Shown in pieces: positions 31,812 through 40,415 of a stretch of DNA of 64,000 bases; position 1 is the stretch's first letter, and each line of letters starts with the position of its first letter. Origin of the DNA: Acetatifactor muris (GTDB lineage: Bacteria > Bacillota > Clostridia > Lachnospirales > Lachnospiraceae); the NCBI RefSeq assembly GCF_024623325.1, contig NZ_JANJZD010000021.1, positions 1 to 64,000 on the forward strand, read 5' to 3'. The notes beneath the pieces were generated by a model. The model was not told the origin of the DNA. It ran no database searches and was given only the letters and a program-made list of their open reading frames with translations. The position numbers and the translations under genes were made by a program.

Positions 31812-33614
31812 TCAGTGGCTTTCCGCCGCTGAAACAATAGCCTCTAAATCCTCCTCGGATAAAAGCTCATAGGAATCGGTTCCCGCCTGCTCCTGCGACA
31901 CTTCGCCCTCCAGACTGTCCCCCAATGCAATGCTGCCCACCGCCTGCGTCACTTCCCCGTGGCGGTAGGACTTCCCTTTCCCGTCCGTGGACAGTGCCAC
32001 GTTGGGGTGTTTTAAAATATCAAATTTTTCATCCATTACCGGGCGTTCCCCACGGATAAAAAGAAGCGCATAGCGGTTGTCCAGCATACGCACTTCATCC
32101 GGCGTCAAAAGCTCACGCCCCGATATTTGGTAATTTGTGGAATAGTTGCCCGAATGCCCGGTTGACTTCCCGTAAGTGTTCATATCAATCGTGGCTTTCC
32201 CCAGCAGCTCGCTGACGTACTTATGGGTTCCCTGCTCGTTGCCGCCCAGATATAAAAACTGGTCGCAGTTGCCCACAATGCTTTCCCACTGCTTCTCAAA
32301 CAGCGCCTTTAGCTGCGCCATGTTTTGCAGGATGATGGACACGCTGACTTCCCTCGACCGCATGACGGACAGGATTTTGTCAAAGTCATCAGGCAAACTG
32401 ACGTTTGCAAATTCATCCATTAAAAAATGCACATGGACGGGGAGCCTGCCGCCGTGCTTATGGTCGGCAAGGTAAAATAGCTGCTGGAATAGCTGCGTGT
32501 ATAAGATGGATACCAGAAAGTTGTAGCTGGTATCGTTGTCCGGTATCAGTGCAAACAACGCCACTTTCTTTTCCCCCAGTGATGACAGGTCTAAATCGTC
32601 TGTGGCTGTCAAAGCCGCAAGGCTTGACAGATTGAATTTCTCCAACCTCGCCGCAAGCGTGATCTGGATGGATTTCAGCGTTTTCGCACTCCCTGAATGG
32701 TAGTCCTTATAATATTTCACTGCGATATGCTCCGGCTCCCGCATTTCCAGACGCTCAAATAATTCGTCAAGCGGGGACTGGTATTCATCGTTGTCCTCCC
32801 GGACTTCCCCTGCCCGTAACAGCTCCATCACCATCGGGAAATTCTGCTCGTCTTTTGGTGCCTCGTACTTTAAATAAAATATCAGTGCTAAGAGTAACAT
32901 GGACGCCGCTGTGTCCCAGAAGGGATCGTTTGACTGGCTCCCCTTCGGGGTGGTTGCCTTAAAAAGATTCGTCACAAGCCGCTGCACATCGTTTTCATCC
33001 TTTAAATACATAAACGGATTATAACAATGACTCTTTTCCATGTTGATTAAGTCAAGCACACGCACTTCATACCCTTTTCCCTCCAGAAGATGCCCGGTGT
33101 CCCGCAGGTTCTCTCCTTTCGGATCAAGCACGACAAACGAAGTGTTCGCCTGCATAAGATTCGGCTTCGCATAAAACCTTGTCTTTCCGGCTCCGCTCCC
33201 GCCCACCACGATGGTGAGCAGGTTGCGGCGGTGCCTCCGGCTGTCATAGCTGATACGCACGTTGGACGTCATAATCTTGTTGGCTCCAAAGTCTTTCTCG
33301 CTGTACTTCTGGTTGACCGCCCGTGCGTTGCCCCATGCGGCAGAACCGTGTTCCTCTCCCCTCCGGTAGTTCCTCCGTGTAGATACATAAATGCCAATCC
33401 CTATCCCGTATATCAGCAGGAAAATGAGGACAGCCCTTAAGCTGTCCCCACATAAGCGGATAGAAAACGGATGGTTCATGGCGTCCGGGAATCCCCGTAT
33501 AATTTCAGGTAATCCCCCCGCAAGGTATGGCGCTGTCAAAAGGGCAAGCCAGACAACGGGAAGGATGCCGAAAAGAGCAAATATCCACGCCGCCTGCTTC
33601 TCACCGCTCCTCAT
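31812..33614 (-). CDS. VirD4-like type IV coupling protein
   Basis: This 600-residue ATPase brings the relaxase-bound DNA strand to the channel. It has two N-terminal membrane segments (WIFALFGILPVVWLALL and AVLIFLLIYGIGIGIYV), Walker A GGSGAGKT at about residues 138-145, Walker B HFLMDEFANVSLPDDF near 425 and the VirD4 region SREVSVSIILQNMAQLKALF. The C-terminus ends with an acidic tail. ATG 33,612-33,614 is chosen, after GGGGGCGGAAATGCC; it overlaps the small upstream gene by 14 bp. It is intact. Confidence 0.95.
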   Translation of the reverse strand: MRSGEKQAAWIFALFGILPVVWLALLTAPYLAGGLPEIIRGFPDAMNHPFSIRLCGDSLRAVLIFLLIYGIGIGIYVSTRRNYRRGEEHGSAAWGNARAVNQKYSEKDFGANKIMTSNVRISYDSRRHRRNLLTIVVGGSGAGKTRFYAKPNLMQANTSFVVLDPKGENLRDTGHLLEGKGYEVRVLDLINMEKSHCYNPFMYLKDENDVQRLVTNLFKATTPKGSQSNDPFWDTAASMLLLALIFYLKYEAPKDEQNFPMVMELLRAGEVREDNDEYQSPLDELFERLEMREPEHIAVKYYKDYHSGSAKTLKSIQITLAARLEKFNLSSLAALTATDDLDLSSLGEKKVALFALIPDNDTSYNFLVSILYTQLFQQLFYLADHKHGGRLPVHVHFLMDEFANVSLPDDFDKILSVMRSREVSVSIILQNMAQLKALFEKQWESIVGNCDQFLYLGGNEQGTHKYVSELLGKATIDMNTYGKSTGHSGNYSTNYQISGRELLTPDEVRMLDNRYALLFIRGERPVMDEKFDILKHPNVALSTDGKGKSYRHGEVTQAVGSIALGDSLEGEVSQEQAGTDSYELLSEEDLEAIVSAAESH

Positions 33615-33804
33615 GGCATTTCCGCCCCCTTTTCTCTTTCTCCGGCGGCTCCTCAATCAGCTCGATGACTTTCAGAAGCACATCGTCCACTGCGTCTGTC
33701 GGCCTGCCCTCCTTTATCATCTGGTTGCGCTCGTCTTTCAGGGAATGGAAGATTACGCCGTACTCGTATTTGTCCAGCTCAAGGGTTTTCTTTTCCCCGC
33801 TCAA
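33601..33804 (-). CDS. Small ICE protein upstream of VirD4
   Basis: This is a 67-residue charged helical protein. The core is KYEYGVIFHSLKDERNQMIK and the C-terminus is basic (EKEKRGRKCHEER). The start is a TTG at 33,802-33,804, because GGAGGTGGTGAAT stands just before it, and the GTG codons further up lie inside that ribosome site. It overlaps the VirD4 start by 14 bp, so the two are translationally coupled. Similar short proteins precede VirD4 in other Clostridia ICEs. Function unknown. Confidence 0.72.
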   Translation of the reverse strand: MSGEKKTLELDKYEYGVIFHSLKDERNQMIKEGRPTDAVDDVLLKVIELIEEPPEKEKRGRKCHEER

Positions 33805-33819
33805 ATTCACCACCTCCGT

Positions 33820-34047
33820 CTACCTTTCCTGTTCTCTGTTCTTTACCTTATAATCCCGGATTGGCATTTCCCCGTATGCGTCAAGCAGGCGGTCAACTTT
33901 CTCCGATTCCGCATAAGTGGTTCCACGGTACAGCGGGTACGTCACGCCCTCCACGCATACCCTGCCGCCTGTCGGCTCCAGATTGATATGGGATAAGGAT
34001 TCTTCCGGGAAAAGGTTGAAACTATATCCTGCCTTCACTGCCCTCAT
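33820..34047 (-). CDS. Small ICE protein, 75 residues
   Basis: The product starts MRAVKAGYSFNLFPEESLSH and contains RVCVEGVTYPLYRGTTYAES. It is likely a compact beta-rich protein without membrane segments. GGGAGGACGCAAG precedes the ATG. It overlaps the ArdC-like gene by 4 bp. Its position in the processing module suggests a role linked to the relaxosome or coupling, but no motif supports a specific function. Confidence 0.7.
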   Translation of the reverse strand: MRAVKAGYSFNLFPEESLSHINLEPTGGRVCVEGVTYPLYRGTTYAESEKVDRLLDAYGEMPIRDYKVKNREQER

Positions 34048-34976
34048 CTTGCGTCCTCCCGGTTATGCTGTGCCTGCGGCTGCTGCCTCTGACTCTGGCT
34101 CCGGTTCGGTTCCAGCACTTTCGCCATGCGGGAAGATATATCGCCCGCTGCGTCACGGACTTTGGACAGCTCCCCACGGACTTCCTGCGGCTCCATGCCC
34201 TCGAAAAATTCCGGCGCATGGGTGAAATCAAACCCCTGCGTGTCCACGCCATATTTTTTGCAGAGCAGATAGGACGCACAATAGGCGTGGAAAGCGTCCT
34301 CGTTGCGGTCGTAATTCTTATCCCCGTCCGCAAACCCGGCAAGGGCAAGCTCCGGCGTCACGCTCCGGAAGATTTCCTGTGCGCTCATGCCTTTTCGGAC
34401 ATAAATGCAGCTTTCCTCCGGCTCAAACAATGCCCCTTTGTCCTCCGGCATCTGATCCGGCTCCGCCGCAACAATGGCAACGGGCGGGTTGTTCACCACT
34501 GCCCGCACAAGCTGTGCGTCCGTGATTTCCGGCTGCGCCTGCTGTAACCTGTCCCTTGCGTTGGTCTGTGAAATGTCATACACCTTTTTCGCATTGTAAT
34601 AGGTTCCGGTGCTTCCGTCCTCACGCTCATACTCCTTCCCCGGCTCCATAATCAGGATGGGGTTGTTCCGCTCCTGCCTTTTCACATAGGCTCCCTGATC
34701 CCGCCAGTAGCCGTAATCGCCAATCTTCTGCGCCTCCGGCTTCTGCGCCATAATCAGCAGGGCATTGTTGGCGGTGTAGCGGTCAAAGCGGCTCTGCACG
34801 TCAAGGTACTGTTGAAACGCCTGCCCGTCCGTGGCCACCGCCGCCGTCATCTGCTCCGACATTTCATAACAGCGGCTCCGGTTGTTTTTGCTCTCTGCGA
34901 TAAATGCCGCCACCCGGTCATCCTGCGGCACGGCGGATACATTCAGTAAAGAATCAAGGCTGAAATTGTTGTCCAT
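34044..34976 (-). CDS. ArdC-like single-stranded DNA-binding protein of the transfer region
   Basis: This 310-residue protein resembles the N-terminal domain of ArdC/LtrC-type proteins. The region from about 45 to 120 has YLDVQSRFDRYTANNALLIM and IGDYGYWRDQGAYVKRQERN, which is typical of the ssDNA-binding domain that coats incoming DNA or counters restriction. A later segment contains EDAFHAYCASYLLCKKYGVD, as in related antirestriction proteins. No HExxH protease motif is visible. The C-terminus is Gln-rich (QSQRQQPQAQHN). The ATG follows GAGAGGTAAGATGT. It sits between PcfB and small ICE genes. Confidence 0.83.
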   Translation of the reverse strand: MDNNFSLDSLLNVSAVPQDDRVAAFIAESKNNRSRCYEMSEQMTAAVATDGQAFQQYLDVQSRFDRYTANNALLIMAQKPEAQKIGDYGYWRDQGAYVKRQERNNPILIMEPGKEYEREDGSTGTYYNAKKVYDISQTNARDRLQQAQPEITDAQLVRAVVNNPPVAIVAAEPDQMPEDKGALFEPEESCIYVRKGMSAQEIFRSVTPELALAGFADGDKNYDRNEDAFHAYCASYLLCKKYGVDTQGFDFTHAPEFFEGMEPQEVRGELSKVRDAAGDISSRMAKVLEPNRSQSQRQQPQAQHNREDAR

Positions 34977-34981
34977 ACATC

Positions 34982-35911
34982 TTACCTCTCTTTCGATTTT
35001 TTCGGTTTTGTTTTTGTCTGCGGCTGTCTATGCTGCAATGGCTTCTGGTTTTTCGCTTTGGTGTCCTTTGCAGGCTCGCTCCGGCTCCCTGCCTCCGCTT
35101 CTTTCTTCCTCGCTGCCTGAATCTCTTTCAGCTCCTCCCGCACGGACGGTTTCTCCGGCGTGGCTGGCTGGTACAGCTTAGAAGTACCCTCTGCGGTTGT
35201 CCTTTGCTTCTTTAAGGTAGGCTCGGACTGACGGGATTTCGCAGTCTTGCCCAAAGAGGGGTTTTTCTGCTGCCCCTCCTCTTTCTGCGTGGGGCTGCCT
35301 AAAAGCTCGTCTACCAGCAAATCTTCCTGTGACTTCCCCGGCCTGTCCTTCTCCGGCTCTGGCTGTGCCTGCGGCTTTCCCGGTGACGGTTTCTCCGGTG
35401 GTGTTTTTTCCGGTGACGCTTTCTCTTTTGGCGGCTCTTTTGTTTTCTCCTTTCCGGGAGCCGCCTTTTTCTCCTTCGCCTGCGATTTTTCTTCCCTCGA
35501 CTTCTGGATTTCCGTCTTAATCTGTGCCGCCTCTGTGACGGACGCAAACTTGAAACGTTCCACGATACGGTTGATGCGGGGCGCATCTTCCTCCTTCACC
35601 ATAATGTCCACCATCCCGTCGCTGCTCCCTTTGGGATCACGGACGGCGCAGTAGAGGATTCCGTACCGCTTCGCCTCCTGCACAAATTTCTTCAGGTCGC
35701 TTTCCTTTACGGAAAATACGGTGAGCGGTTTCCCGGAGCGCACTAAGGTTTCCAGCCTTATCCTGCCTCTGGTCTTTTTCTGCTCCTTTAAGATGGCGTA
35801 TAAAAGCACTGCAAGCTGCTTTGCCCCCTCGCCGGAGATTTTTAAGGCCGCTTCCCCCACTTCCATCGACATACGCACCACCTGGTCAGCGGCTTCGCCT
35901 GATGTGTTCAT
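34982..35911 (-). CDS. PcfB/DUF3801-family relaxosome accessory protein
   Basis: This 309-residue protein has a PcfB-type N-terminal domain (about residues 10-160): VVRMSMEVGEAALKISGEGA, then TVFSVKESDLKKFVQEAKRY and MVKEEDAPRINRIVERFKFA. The C-terminal half is low-complexity with Lys, Glu and Pro (KKAAPGKEKTKEPPKEKASP) and a basic tail. PcfB helps the coupling protein recognise the relaxosome in pCF10-type transfer. ATG 35,909-35,911 is supported by AGGAGGGAACAATCC. It overlaps the relaxase gene end by about 26 bp. Confidence 0.88.
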   Translation of the reverse strand: MNTSGEAADQVVRMSMEVGEAALKISGEGAKQLAVLLYAILKEQKKTRGRIRLETLVRSGKPLTVFSVKESDLKKFVQEAKRYGILYCAVRDPKGSSDGMVDIMVKEEDAPRINRIVERFKFASVTEAAQIKTEIQKSREEKSQAKEKKAAPGKEKTKEPPKEKASPEKTPPEKPSPGKPQAQPEPEKDRPGKSQEDLLVDELLGSPTQKEEGQQKNPSLGKTAKSRQSEPTLKKQRTTAEGTSKLYQPATPEKPSVREELKEIQAARKKEAEAGSRSEPAKDTKAKNQKPLQHRQPQTKTKPKKSKER

Positions 35912-37367
35912 GGATTGTTCCCTCCTTTTCCGTGTGGGCGTTCTTTTCCTCCACACTATTTTCCTGCCGCACGGTTTCTAATTTTTCTTTCATTGCGCCG
36001 GAACGTGCGGCTATCCCGTCGCAGAGTCCCACCTCCTTTCGCAGTTCCCCGATCTGCTTTGTCAGGGCGGAGATTTCTGTTTTTACCTCTGACAGCTTTT
36101 CGCTGTCTTTGACGCTGCGGCTCTGATACCGCAGGTGTTTCCTTCTGTCCGCAAGCTCCGCCATCTTCCCCTGCAACTCTTCCTTCAATGAAAAAAGCTG
36201 CTCCGTGGTATCTATGCGATAATGGCAGAGCAGCCTTGTTTCCTTTGCAATCTTATCCAGTTTTATCAAGTCCTCCCGGAACATCATGTGTACCTGCTTC
36301 GGACTTTTTGGCGGTCGGTTCTTCGGTAATATCCCCAACAGATAGCAGTAATGCAGGTACAGGCCACGGAGTCCGCCGATTTTCCTTGCCTTTTGTATAT
36401 TCCCATGCACTTTTATGACATAGGTTTTCTTCTCTGGCAGCATGGCAGGCGGCGCAGGCTTTTCTATCTTCTGCGTGAGTATCCGCCTGCGGATGGAATC
36501 TAAAGTGTATTCCTCCCCTAAGTTCCTCGCCAGCTTCATCCCCCGTTCCCTGCCCTCCGCCCGTACCGTGACGTCCTTCCCGAATTTGATGGAATAGCCT
36601 TTCTCTTTCAGGTAATGAAAAAACTGCTTTTCCGTCCTCGCCTTTGCAATGGCTTCGTCCACGTCCGCCTTTATCATCCCCAAATAGGTCGGCCTGCCCT
36701 CCTGCTCTGCCCGCCACTCCCCATAATGTTTTGCTTTCTGCTTTGGGTTCTCTATGACGGACAATCCATATTCCCGGCATAACCTGTCGGAAGCGTTACG
36801 CATATCCCGGTAGTCCTGCTTGCTTCGGTGATAGCGCAGGCCGTCCGCAAAGGAAACGGAGTTCACTACGAAATGGTTGTGCAGGTGGTGCGCCTTATCT
36901 AAGTGGGTAGCGACTATCACCTGAAAGCGGCTCCCCCACAATTCCTCCGCCAGCTTCACGCCAATCTCATGCGCCATCGCCGGGGTACATTCCCCCGGTG
37001 CAAAGGACTGGTAGCCGTGGAACGCCATAATGCCCTCGTCCTTCCCGTACCGCTTTTTGACCGCCATCATTTCTGACCGGGCGGTGGTCGGGGCGCAGTT
37101 GACGCCGGACACATACTGCTCCATGACCTTCTCGTTTTCATCATCTATGACATCCTCCGCTGCCTCTGGTTTCCCCCTCTGTCTGGTCTTTTCCGCATTG
37201 ACCGCATAGGCGATGACGTCGGACAGCCCCTGCGTTTCTGTTTCCTCCATGCCGGACAGCTCCGGCAGCTTTGCGATTTCCGGGCTTTTTGTCTTATCCG
37301 GGTTCTGCACATAGATGACGACTTTCCCCAGCCACCCTTTGACGCTCCAGATAGATGTTGCTGCCAT
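35886..37367 (-). CDS. MOBP-type relaxase
   Basis: This 493-residue relaxase nicks the oriT and stays attached to the transferred strand. The N-terminal nuclease domain spans about residues 1-250, with the metal-binding histidines at 155-165 (THLDKAHHLHNHFVVNSVSF). Tyrosine candidates are present near the N-terminus (YVQNPDK) and in the 80-90 region (EQYVSGVNC). The C-terminal half is a helical region with MMFREDLIKLDKIAKETRLL. It shares a 1 bp overlap with MobC and a 26 bp overlap with PcfB, as in other Tn1549-like elements. Confidence 0.94.
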   Translation of the reverse strand: MAATSIWSVKGWLGKVVIYVQNPDKTKSPEIAKLPELSGMEETETQGLSDVIAYAVNAEKTRQRGKPEAAEDVIDDENEKVMEQYVSGVNCAPTTARSEMMAVKKRYGKDEGIMAFHGYQSFAPGECTPAMAHEIGVKLAEELWGSRFQVIVATHLDKAHHLHNHFVVNSVSFADGLRYHRSKQDYRDMRNASDRLCREYGLSVIENPKQKAKHYGEWRAEQEGRPTYLGMIKADVDEAIAKARTEKQFFHYLKEKGYSIKFGKDVTVRAEGRERGMKLARNLGEEYTLDSIRRRILTQKIEKPAPPAMLPEKKTYVIKVHGNIQKARKIGGLRGLYLHYCYLLGILPKNRPPKSPKQVHMMFREDLIKLDKIAKETRLLCHYRIDTTEQLFSLKEELQGKMAELADRRKHLRYQSRSVKDSEKLSEVKTEISALTKQIGELRKEVGLCDGIAARSGAMKEKLETVRQENSVEEKNAHTEKEGTIHEHIRRSR

Positions 37368-37696
37368 TACCCCGTCTTTTCCGGCAGGATGACCGCCTCG
37401 GTAATCAGCCTGACCGCTTCGTCAAACTTCCTCATGTCTCTGTCATACCTCTGCACGTCAATCACGTTCAGCGTGTGCGCCTTCTGTGCGATCTGGTTTA
37501 AGTTGTTCCCTATCTTATGCAGCTCCCGCATCATGGAATAATAGTCGGGCGGCGGTGCGTCCCTCGGCGTCTTTCCCATGATTGCCTGACGCACATAGGC
37601 TTCCTGGCTGATTCCGCTTTTCTTTACCCGCTCCCTGAATGCGTCCGCCTCCTCCTTATTCAAACGGAACAGAAACGGGACGTCCCTCTTTCTCAT
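37367..37696 (-). CDS. mobC: MobC-like relaxosome protein
   Basis: This 109-residue protein has a ribbon-helix-helix N-terminus (RDVPFLFRLNKEEADAFRER) followed by the MobC motif MMRELHKIGNNLNQIAQKAH, which is a hallmark of the family. MobC proteins bind at oriT and help the relaxase open the DNA strands. Its ATG overlaps the stop of the upstream DUF3789-like gene. It is the first of the processing genes and lies next to the putative oriT at 37,820-37,930. Confidence 0.93.
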   Translation of the reverse strand: MRKRDVPFLFRLNKEEADAFRERVKKSGISQEAYVRQAIMGKTPRDAPPPDYYSMMRELHKIGNNLNQIAQKAHTLNVIDVQRYDRDMRKFDEAVRLITEAVILPEKTG

Positions 37697-37803
37697 CTGC
37701 CTACCTCCGTATCTCCCCCGTGCAGGCGGTTAATCTGCAACAGGCACATCATCACCACGCCCACAATGCCGCCTACAAAAGTTCCACTCAAAAATGCCAA
37801 CAT
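37693..37803 (-). CDS. DUF3789-like mini membrane protein, 36 residues
   Basis: The frame reads MLAFLSGTFVGGIVGVVMMC, then LLQINRLHGGDTEVGR. It is one membrane helix with a GxxxG-like pattern and a short polar tail, the form of DUF3789 peptides in Clostridia ICEs. Its stop (TGA) overlaps the MobC ATG in an ATGA arrangement, which supports translation. The ribosome site is GTGGAGCAGT. Function unknown. Confidence 0.75.
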   Translation of the reverse strand: MLAFLSGTFVGGIVGVVMMCLLQINRLHGGDTEVGR

Positions 37804-37819
37804 ACTGCTCCACTCACCT

Positions 37820-37930
37820 TTCCGTCATGGTGCGCTGTCACCATGCAACTTGTCATATCTGGCAGAACCTCCCGGCTCCGCTAAAAAGGGGTATTAGGGG
37901 ATTTTCCCCTAACAAGCTGCCTTCGGGTTG
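37820..37930. other. oriT: Putative origin of transfer (oriT)
   Basis: The gap upstream of MobC holds two inverted repeats. CATGGTG (37,826-37,832) pairs with CACCATG (37,839-37,845), and TTAGGGGA (37,894-37,901) pairs with TCCCCTAA (37,905-37,912) around a 3 nt loop. An oriT commonly lies upstream of mobC-relaxase genes and contains such repeats next to the nick site. The nick itself cannot be located by eye. Similarity to experimentally mapped oriTs must be tested. Confidence 0.55.
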
Positions 37931-37971
37931 CCGCATGGCAATCCAAAGGCGTTGCTTGCTGGTATTGTGTA

Positions 37972-38457
37972 TCACCCCTGCGGCTGCGTACCGCCTTTTG
38001 TTTTGGTATCATTACCCGCCGAAAACAGATGCTTCCCCGGCTGCTGCTCCTTAATCGGATGGGTGCAGCACGCACATTCCGGACAGCAATGCCCACACTC
38101 TATGCACTCCTGCCCACAGTCCCCGGACTCCTTCGCCTCACACCTGCCGCACACTTTGCAATGGTTCACGCACTCCTGACAGCGGTTTTCCGGATCATCC
38201 CGCATACATTTCCCATCCATCGGGCAGGAATACGGGCATTTTGCACATCCCTCCGGGTATGCGTTACAGCCGCTTTCTTTTACATCCGCCGCTTTCGCAA
38301 GGACGGAAATATCCGTCACGTCCCGGTTGGAAAAATCTAAGAGATTGGTTTCGCTGTATATCTTTTCCACCATCTGTGCGGCGGCTTCCGCACTCTCCGC
38401 TGAGATTTTCACCCTCTTTTCCGAGATGGCAACCAGCGTCATTTCATACTGCCTCAT
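37972..38457 (-). CDS. DpnD/PcfM-like N-terminus fused to a cysteine-rich C-terminus
   Basis: This 161-residue protein starts MRQYEMTLVAISEKRVKISA. Its first 50 residues resemble DpnD/PcfM domains (AESAEAAAQMVEKIYSETN). The rest has 18 Cys within about 75 residues in repeated CxxC patterns (GCAKCPYSCPMDGKC, ECVNHCKVCGRC, ECIECGHCCPECACC), which suggests several zinc or iron-sulfur sites. ATG 38,455-38,457 is supported by AAAGGAGGCGTTTGCC. It lies just after the oriT region. Its function is not known; ferredoxin-like or metal-storage roles are conceivable. Confidence 0.72.
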   Translation of the reverse strand: MRQYEMTLVAISEKRVKISAESAEAAAQMVEKIYSETNLLDFSNRDVTDISVLAKAADVKESGCNAYPEGCAKCPYSCPMDGKCMRDDPENRCQECVNHCKVCGRCEAKESGDCGQECIECGHCCPECACCTHPIKEQQPGKHLFSAGNDTKTKGGTQPQG

Positions 38458-38474
38458 GGCAAACGCCTCCTTTC

Positions 38475-38669
38475 CTACCGCCCTATGCCTTTGTCCCGGA
38501 CGCACTCTTTCGCCTTAAAATCAGCCCCCACAAAATGGTCTGCGTCCAGAATATACTGGCTTCTGTTCCAGTTATCCTCTGCTGTCTGCTCCGCTTCCGC
38601 AAGGCTCTCCGCCTCAATGGGTACAGTCATTTGCAGGGTTTCCGTTATTGTTACGTCATACGTTTTCAT
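38475..38669 (-). CDS. DpnD/PcfM-family protein
   Basis: This is a 64-residue protein: MKTYDVTITETLQMTVPIEA, then SLAEAEQTAEDNWNRSQYIL and DADHFVGADFKAKE. The TITETLQ...VEAESxxEAE...YILDADHF pattern is the DpnD/PcfM type found in ICEs and plasmids of Firmicutes. Function is unknown. It overlaps the primase-like gene by 4 bp. A second member of the family is encoded at 53,343-53,519. Confidence 0.88.
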   Translation of the reverse strand: MKTYDVTITETLQMTVPIEAESLAEAEQTAEDNWNRSQYILDADHFVGADFKAKECVRDKGIGR

Positions 38670-39637
38670 CTCTCATGGCTCCTTCCGTGATTCTTTTTTA
38701 CCCGCTCCGTTATCCCGATTCCTAACCGGATACAGAGGAAATCATTGCAGTCCTTGCCCTTTGGCGGCGGCTTATCCCGTGTCCGATACTGTTTCGGAAG
38801 CACGGTCTTGATCGCCTCTGACGCCAGCCTGCCCGCCCGGTCATTGTCCAGGTGCAGCTCCACTTCTTCAACCTCCGGGTACTCTTTTAAAAATCGTGTG
38901 AGTGCTGCCGGAACCTTGCTGCGCCCGATTTCCTTTGCTGGCTGGTACACTCCCGCAAGGGATAGAAGATGTTCCGCCCTCCAGTCCTGGTCGTCCATTT
39001 TTTGCAGGGTGGCATAGGATAGCAGGTCGATGGCGGATTCAAACAGGTGGACTTTTATGCTGTTTCCCTCTGCCGGGATAGAAAAGGAATAGTTTTTGTC
39101 GCTCCCGTTTGCGTCCCCGATAAAGTCCGTCCCGATTCCACGCAGGGCGGCATACCGGGGTTTTCCTCCCTTGTCCATGCCCACAAATACAGCGTTGTGG
39201 TAGTTCTCGCTCTCAAAAACCATCCCTCTTTGCAGACAGAATCCAATGATGTCCGTGTCAATCCCACGCCTGTTCAGATAGGAAACAACCTGCGTCTGGT
39301 AGCGGTTTGGTTTGGGTAAAAGCAGTTTCTTTTCTGTTGTCTTTTCGGCTGGTAGGGAAACAGGCGGCGCAATCGCCGCCTGCCCTGCAATCGTCTGTAC
39401 CGCCTCCATAAAGGTATAGTCCCTGACTTTTATCAGGTAATCAACCGCTGACCTGCCCCCGATCCCACGGCTCCACCACATCCATTTCCCGTTGGAAATT
39501 TTCAGGCTGTCATGGGTTTTCGTGGTATAGGTGTTGCCCGAAAAATGCACAAGCTCATAAGGCTCATAGTTTTTCAAATACGTCAACAAGTCCATCCGCT
39601 TTGCCTCCTGCACGACTTCCGGTGCGATATATGGCAT
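38666..39637 (-). CDS. TOPRIM/DUF3991 primase-like protein
   Basis: This 323-residue protein starts MPYIAPEVVQEAKRMDLLTY. It has the DUF3991 region near residues 110-180 and a TOPRIM fold with VELHLDNDRAGRLASEAIKT near residue 275. It could make primers for the transferred strand or for replication of the circular ICE. The N-terminus (MDLLTYLKNYEPYELVHFSG) is typical of Tn1549-like elements. ATG 39,635-39,637 is preferred because of GGAGCTGAAATTT upstream. It lies just downstream of a terminator, so it may be attenuated. Confidence 0.86.
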   Translation of the reverse strand: MPYIAPEVVQEAKRMDLLTYLKNYEPYELVHFSGNTYTTKTHDSLKISNGKWMWWSRGIGGRSAVDYLIKVRDYTFMEAVQTIAGQAAIAPPVSLPAEKTTEKKLLLPKPNRYQTQVVSYLNRRGIDTDIIGFCLQRGMVFESENYHNAVFVGMDKGGKPRYAALRGIGTDFIGDANGSDKNYSFSIPAEGNSIKVHLFESAIDLLSYATLQKMDDQDWRAEHLLSLAGVYQPAKEIGRSKVPAALTRFLKEYPEVEEVELHLDNDRAGRLASEAIKTVLPKQYRTRDKPPPKGKDCNDFLCIRLGIGITERVKKNHGRSHER

Positions 39638-39700
39638 AAATTTCAGCTCCTTTCCTGCCCGTGATTGGATATTTGCAAATGAATTTAAGAATATCCGGGC

Positions 39701-39744
39701 ATAAAAATAGCCGGACAATCTTCATTTCTGAAAACCATCCGGCT
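39701..39744 (-). terminator. Rho-independent terminator/attenuator upstream of the primase-like gene
   Basis: On the minus strand AGCCGGA (with TGGTTTT pairing outside it imperfectly) pairs with TCCGGCT, followed by ATTTTTATG. It is led in by GTTACATAGCC, the same leader as the terminator upstream of parA. Confidence 0.75.
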
Positions 39745-39754
39745 ATGTAACTGC

Positions 39755-40120
39755 TCATATTTCCTCCAACGCCCGCAACAATTTGAAAATATGGCTACAC
39801 CCTAAAAGGTACATCTGTATGCTTTCTGCCCTTGCCTTATCATACTCCAACGTGAAAAATCTGGACAGTGCCTTTGTTTCCCTTGCGGTCAGTTCCATCG
39901 GTTCATCCACACCCCCGTCATCCGTCAGCTTTGAAATAAAATCGTGCTTATCAAGTATCTTGTACCGTTCTTCTGTAATCCTGCTGTATGATACGGAGCT
40001 TCTCAATGCCTCCTCACACAATATATCAACCTCCTCTATGATGTCGCTGAACCATTTGGGCAGGTTATAAATGTCTATATTTTTTATGTCCATGATAGTT
40101 GCGCCTTTTGCATTTCCCAT
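39755..40120 (-). CDS. Unknown ICE protein, 121 residues
   Basis: This protein is acidic and helical, with MDIKNIDIYNLPKWFSDIIE at its start and ELTARETKALSRFFTLEYDK in the C-terminal half. No membrane segment or motif is visible. GGGAGGGATAAAGATT stands before the first ATG; a second ATG in MDIKNID is possible. It lies between the helicase/small gene pair and the primase-like gene. Homologous small proteins occur at this place in related elements. Confidence 0.65.
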   Translation of the reverse strand: MGNAKGATIMDIKNIDIYNLPKWFSDIIEEVDILCEEALRSSVSYSRITEERYKILDKHDFISKLTDDGGVDEPMELTARETKALSRFFTLEYDKARAESIQMYLLGCSHIFKLLRALEEI

Positions 40121-40140
40121 AATCTTTATCCCTCCCTGAA

Positions 40141-40359
40141 TCAGTTATGCTCCTTGTCATACTCAAAGAAAATCCTCGCTCCTTTCTTTGTCCGGGCTAT
40201 GTCTGAAATTGTGTTCTGGAAAAAGCCCTCATTTTCCTCAATTACCCTTTGAATCTTTTCATCCTCTATCAAATCTATCACCGCCTTTCCGTTTTTTTCC
40301 AGAGGAATATAGCAGGAAATGGCAGGGAAATCCAGTGTGCGATTTTTCTTTTTACACAT
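40141..40359 (-). CDS. Unknown ICE protein, 72 residues
   Basis: The product starts MCKKKNRTLDFPAISCYIPL and contains KAVIDLIEDEKIQRVIEENE. AAGGGAAGGCAA precedes the ATG at 40,357-40,359, which is preferred over an upstream ATG inside the previous gene. It is a small, probably helical cytoplasmic protein. It is spaced 57 bp from the helicase remnant end. No function can be assigned. Confidence 0.55.
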   Translation of the reverse strand: MCKKKNRTLDFPAISCYIPLEKNGKAVIDLIEDEKIQRVIEENEGFFQNTISDIARTKKGARIFFEYDKEHN

Positions 40360-40415
40360 TTGCCTTCCCTTTTCCCCGCTATGTAAACGGTACTGGTTGC
40401 CCAATACCGCTTTTT

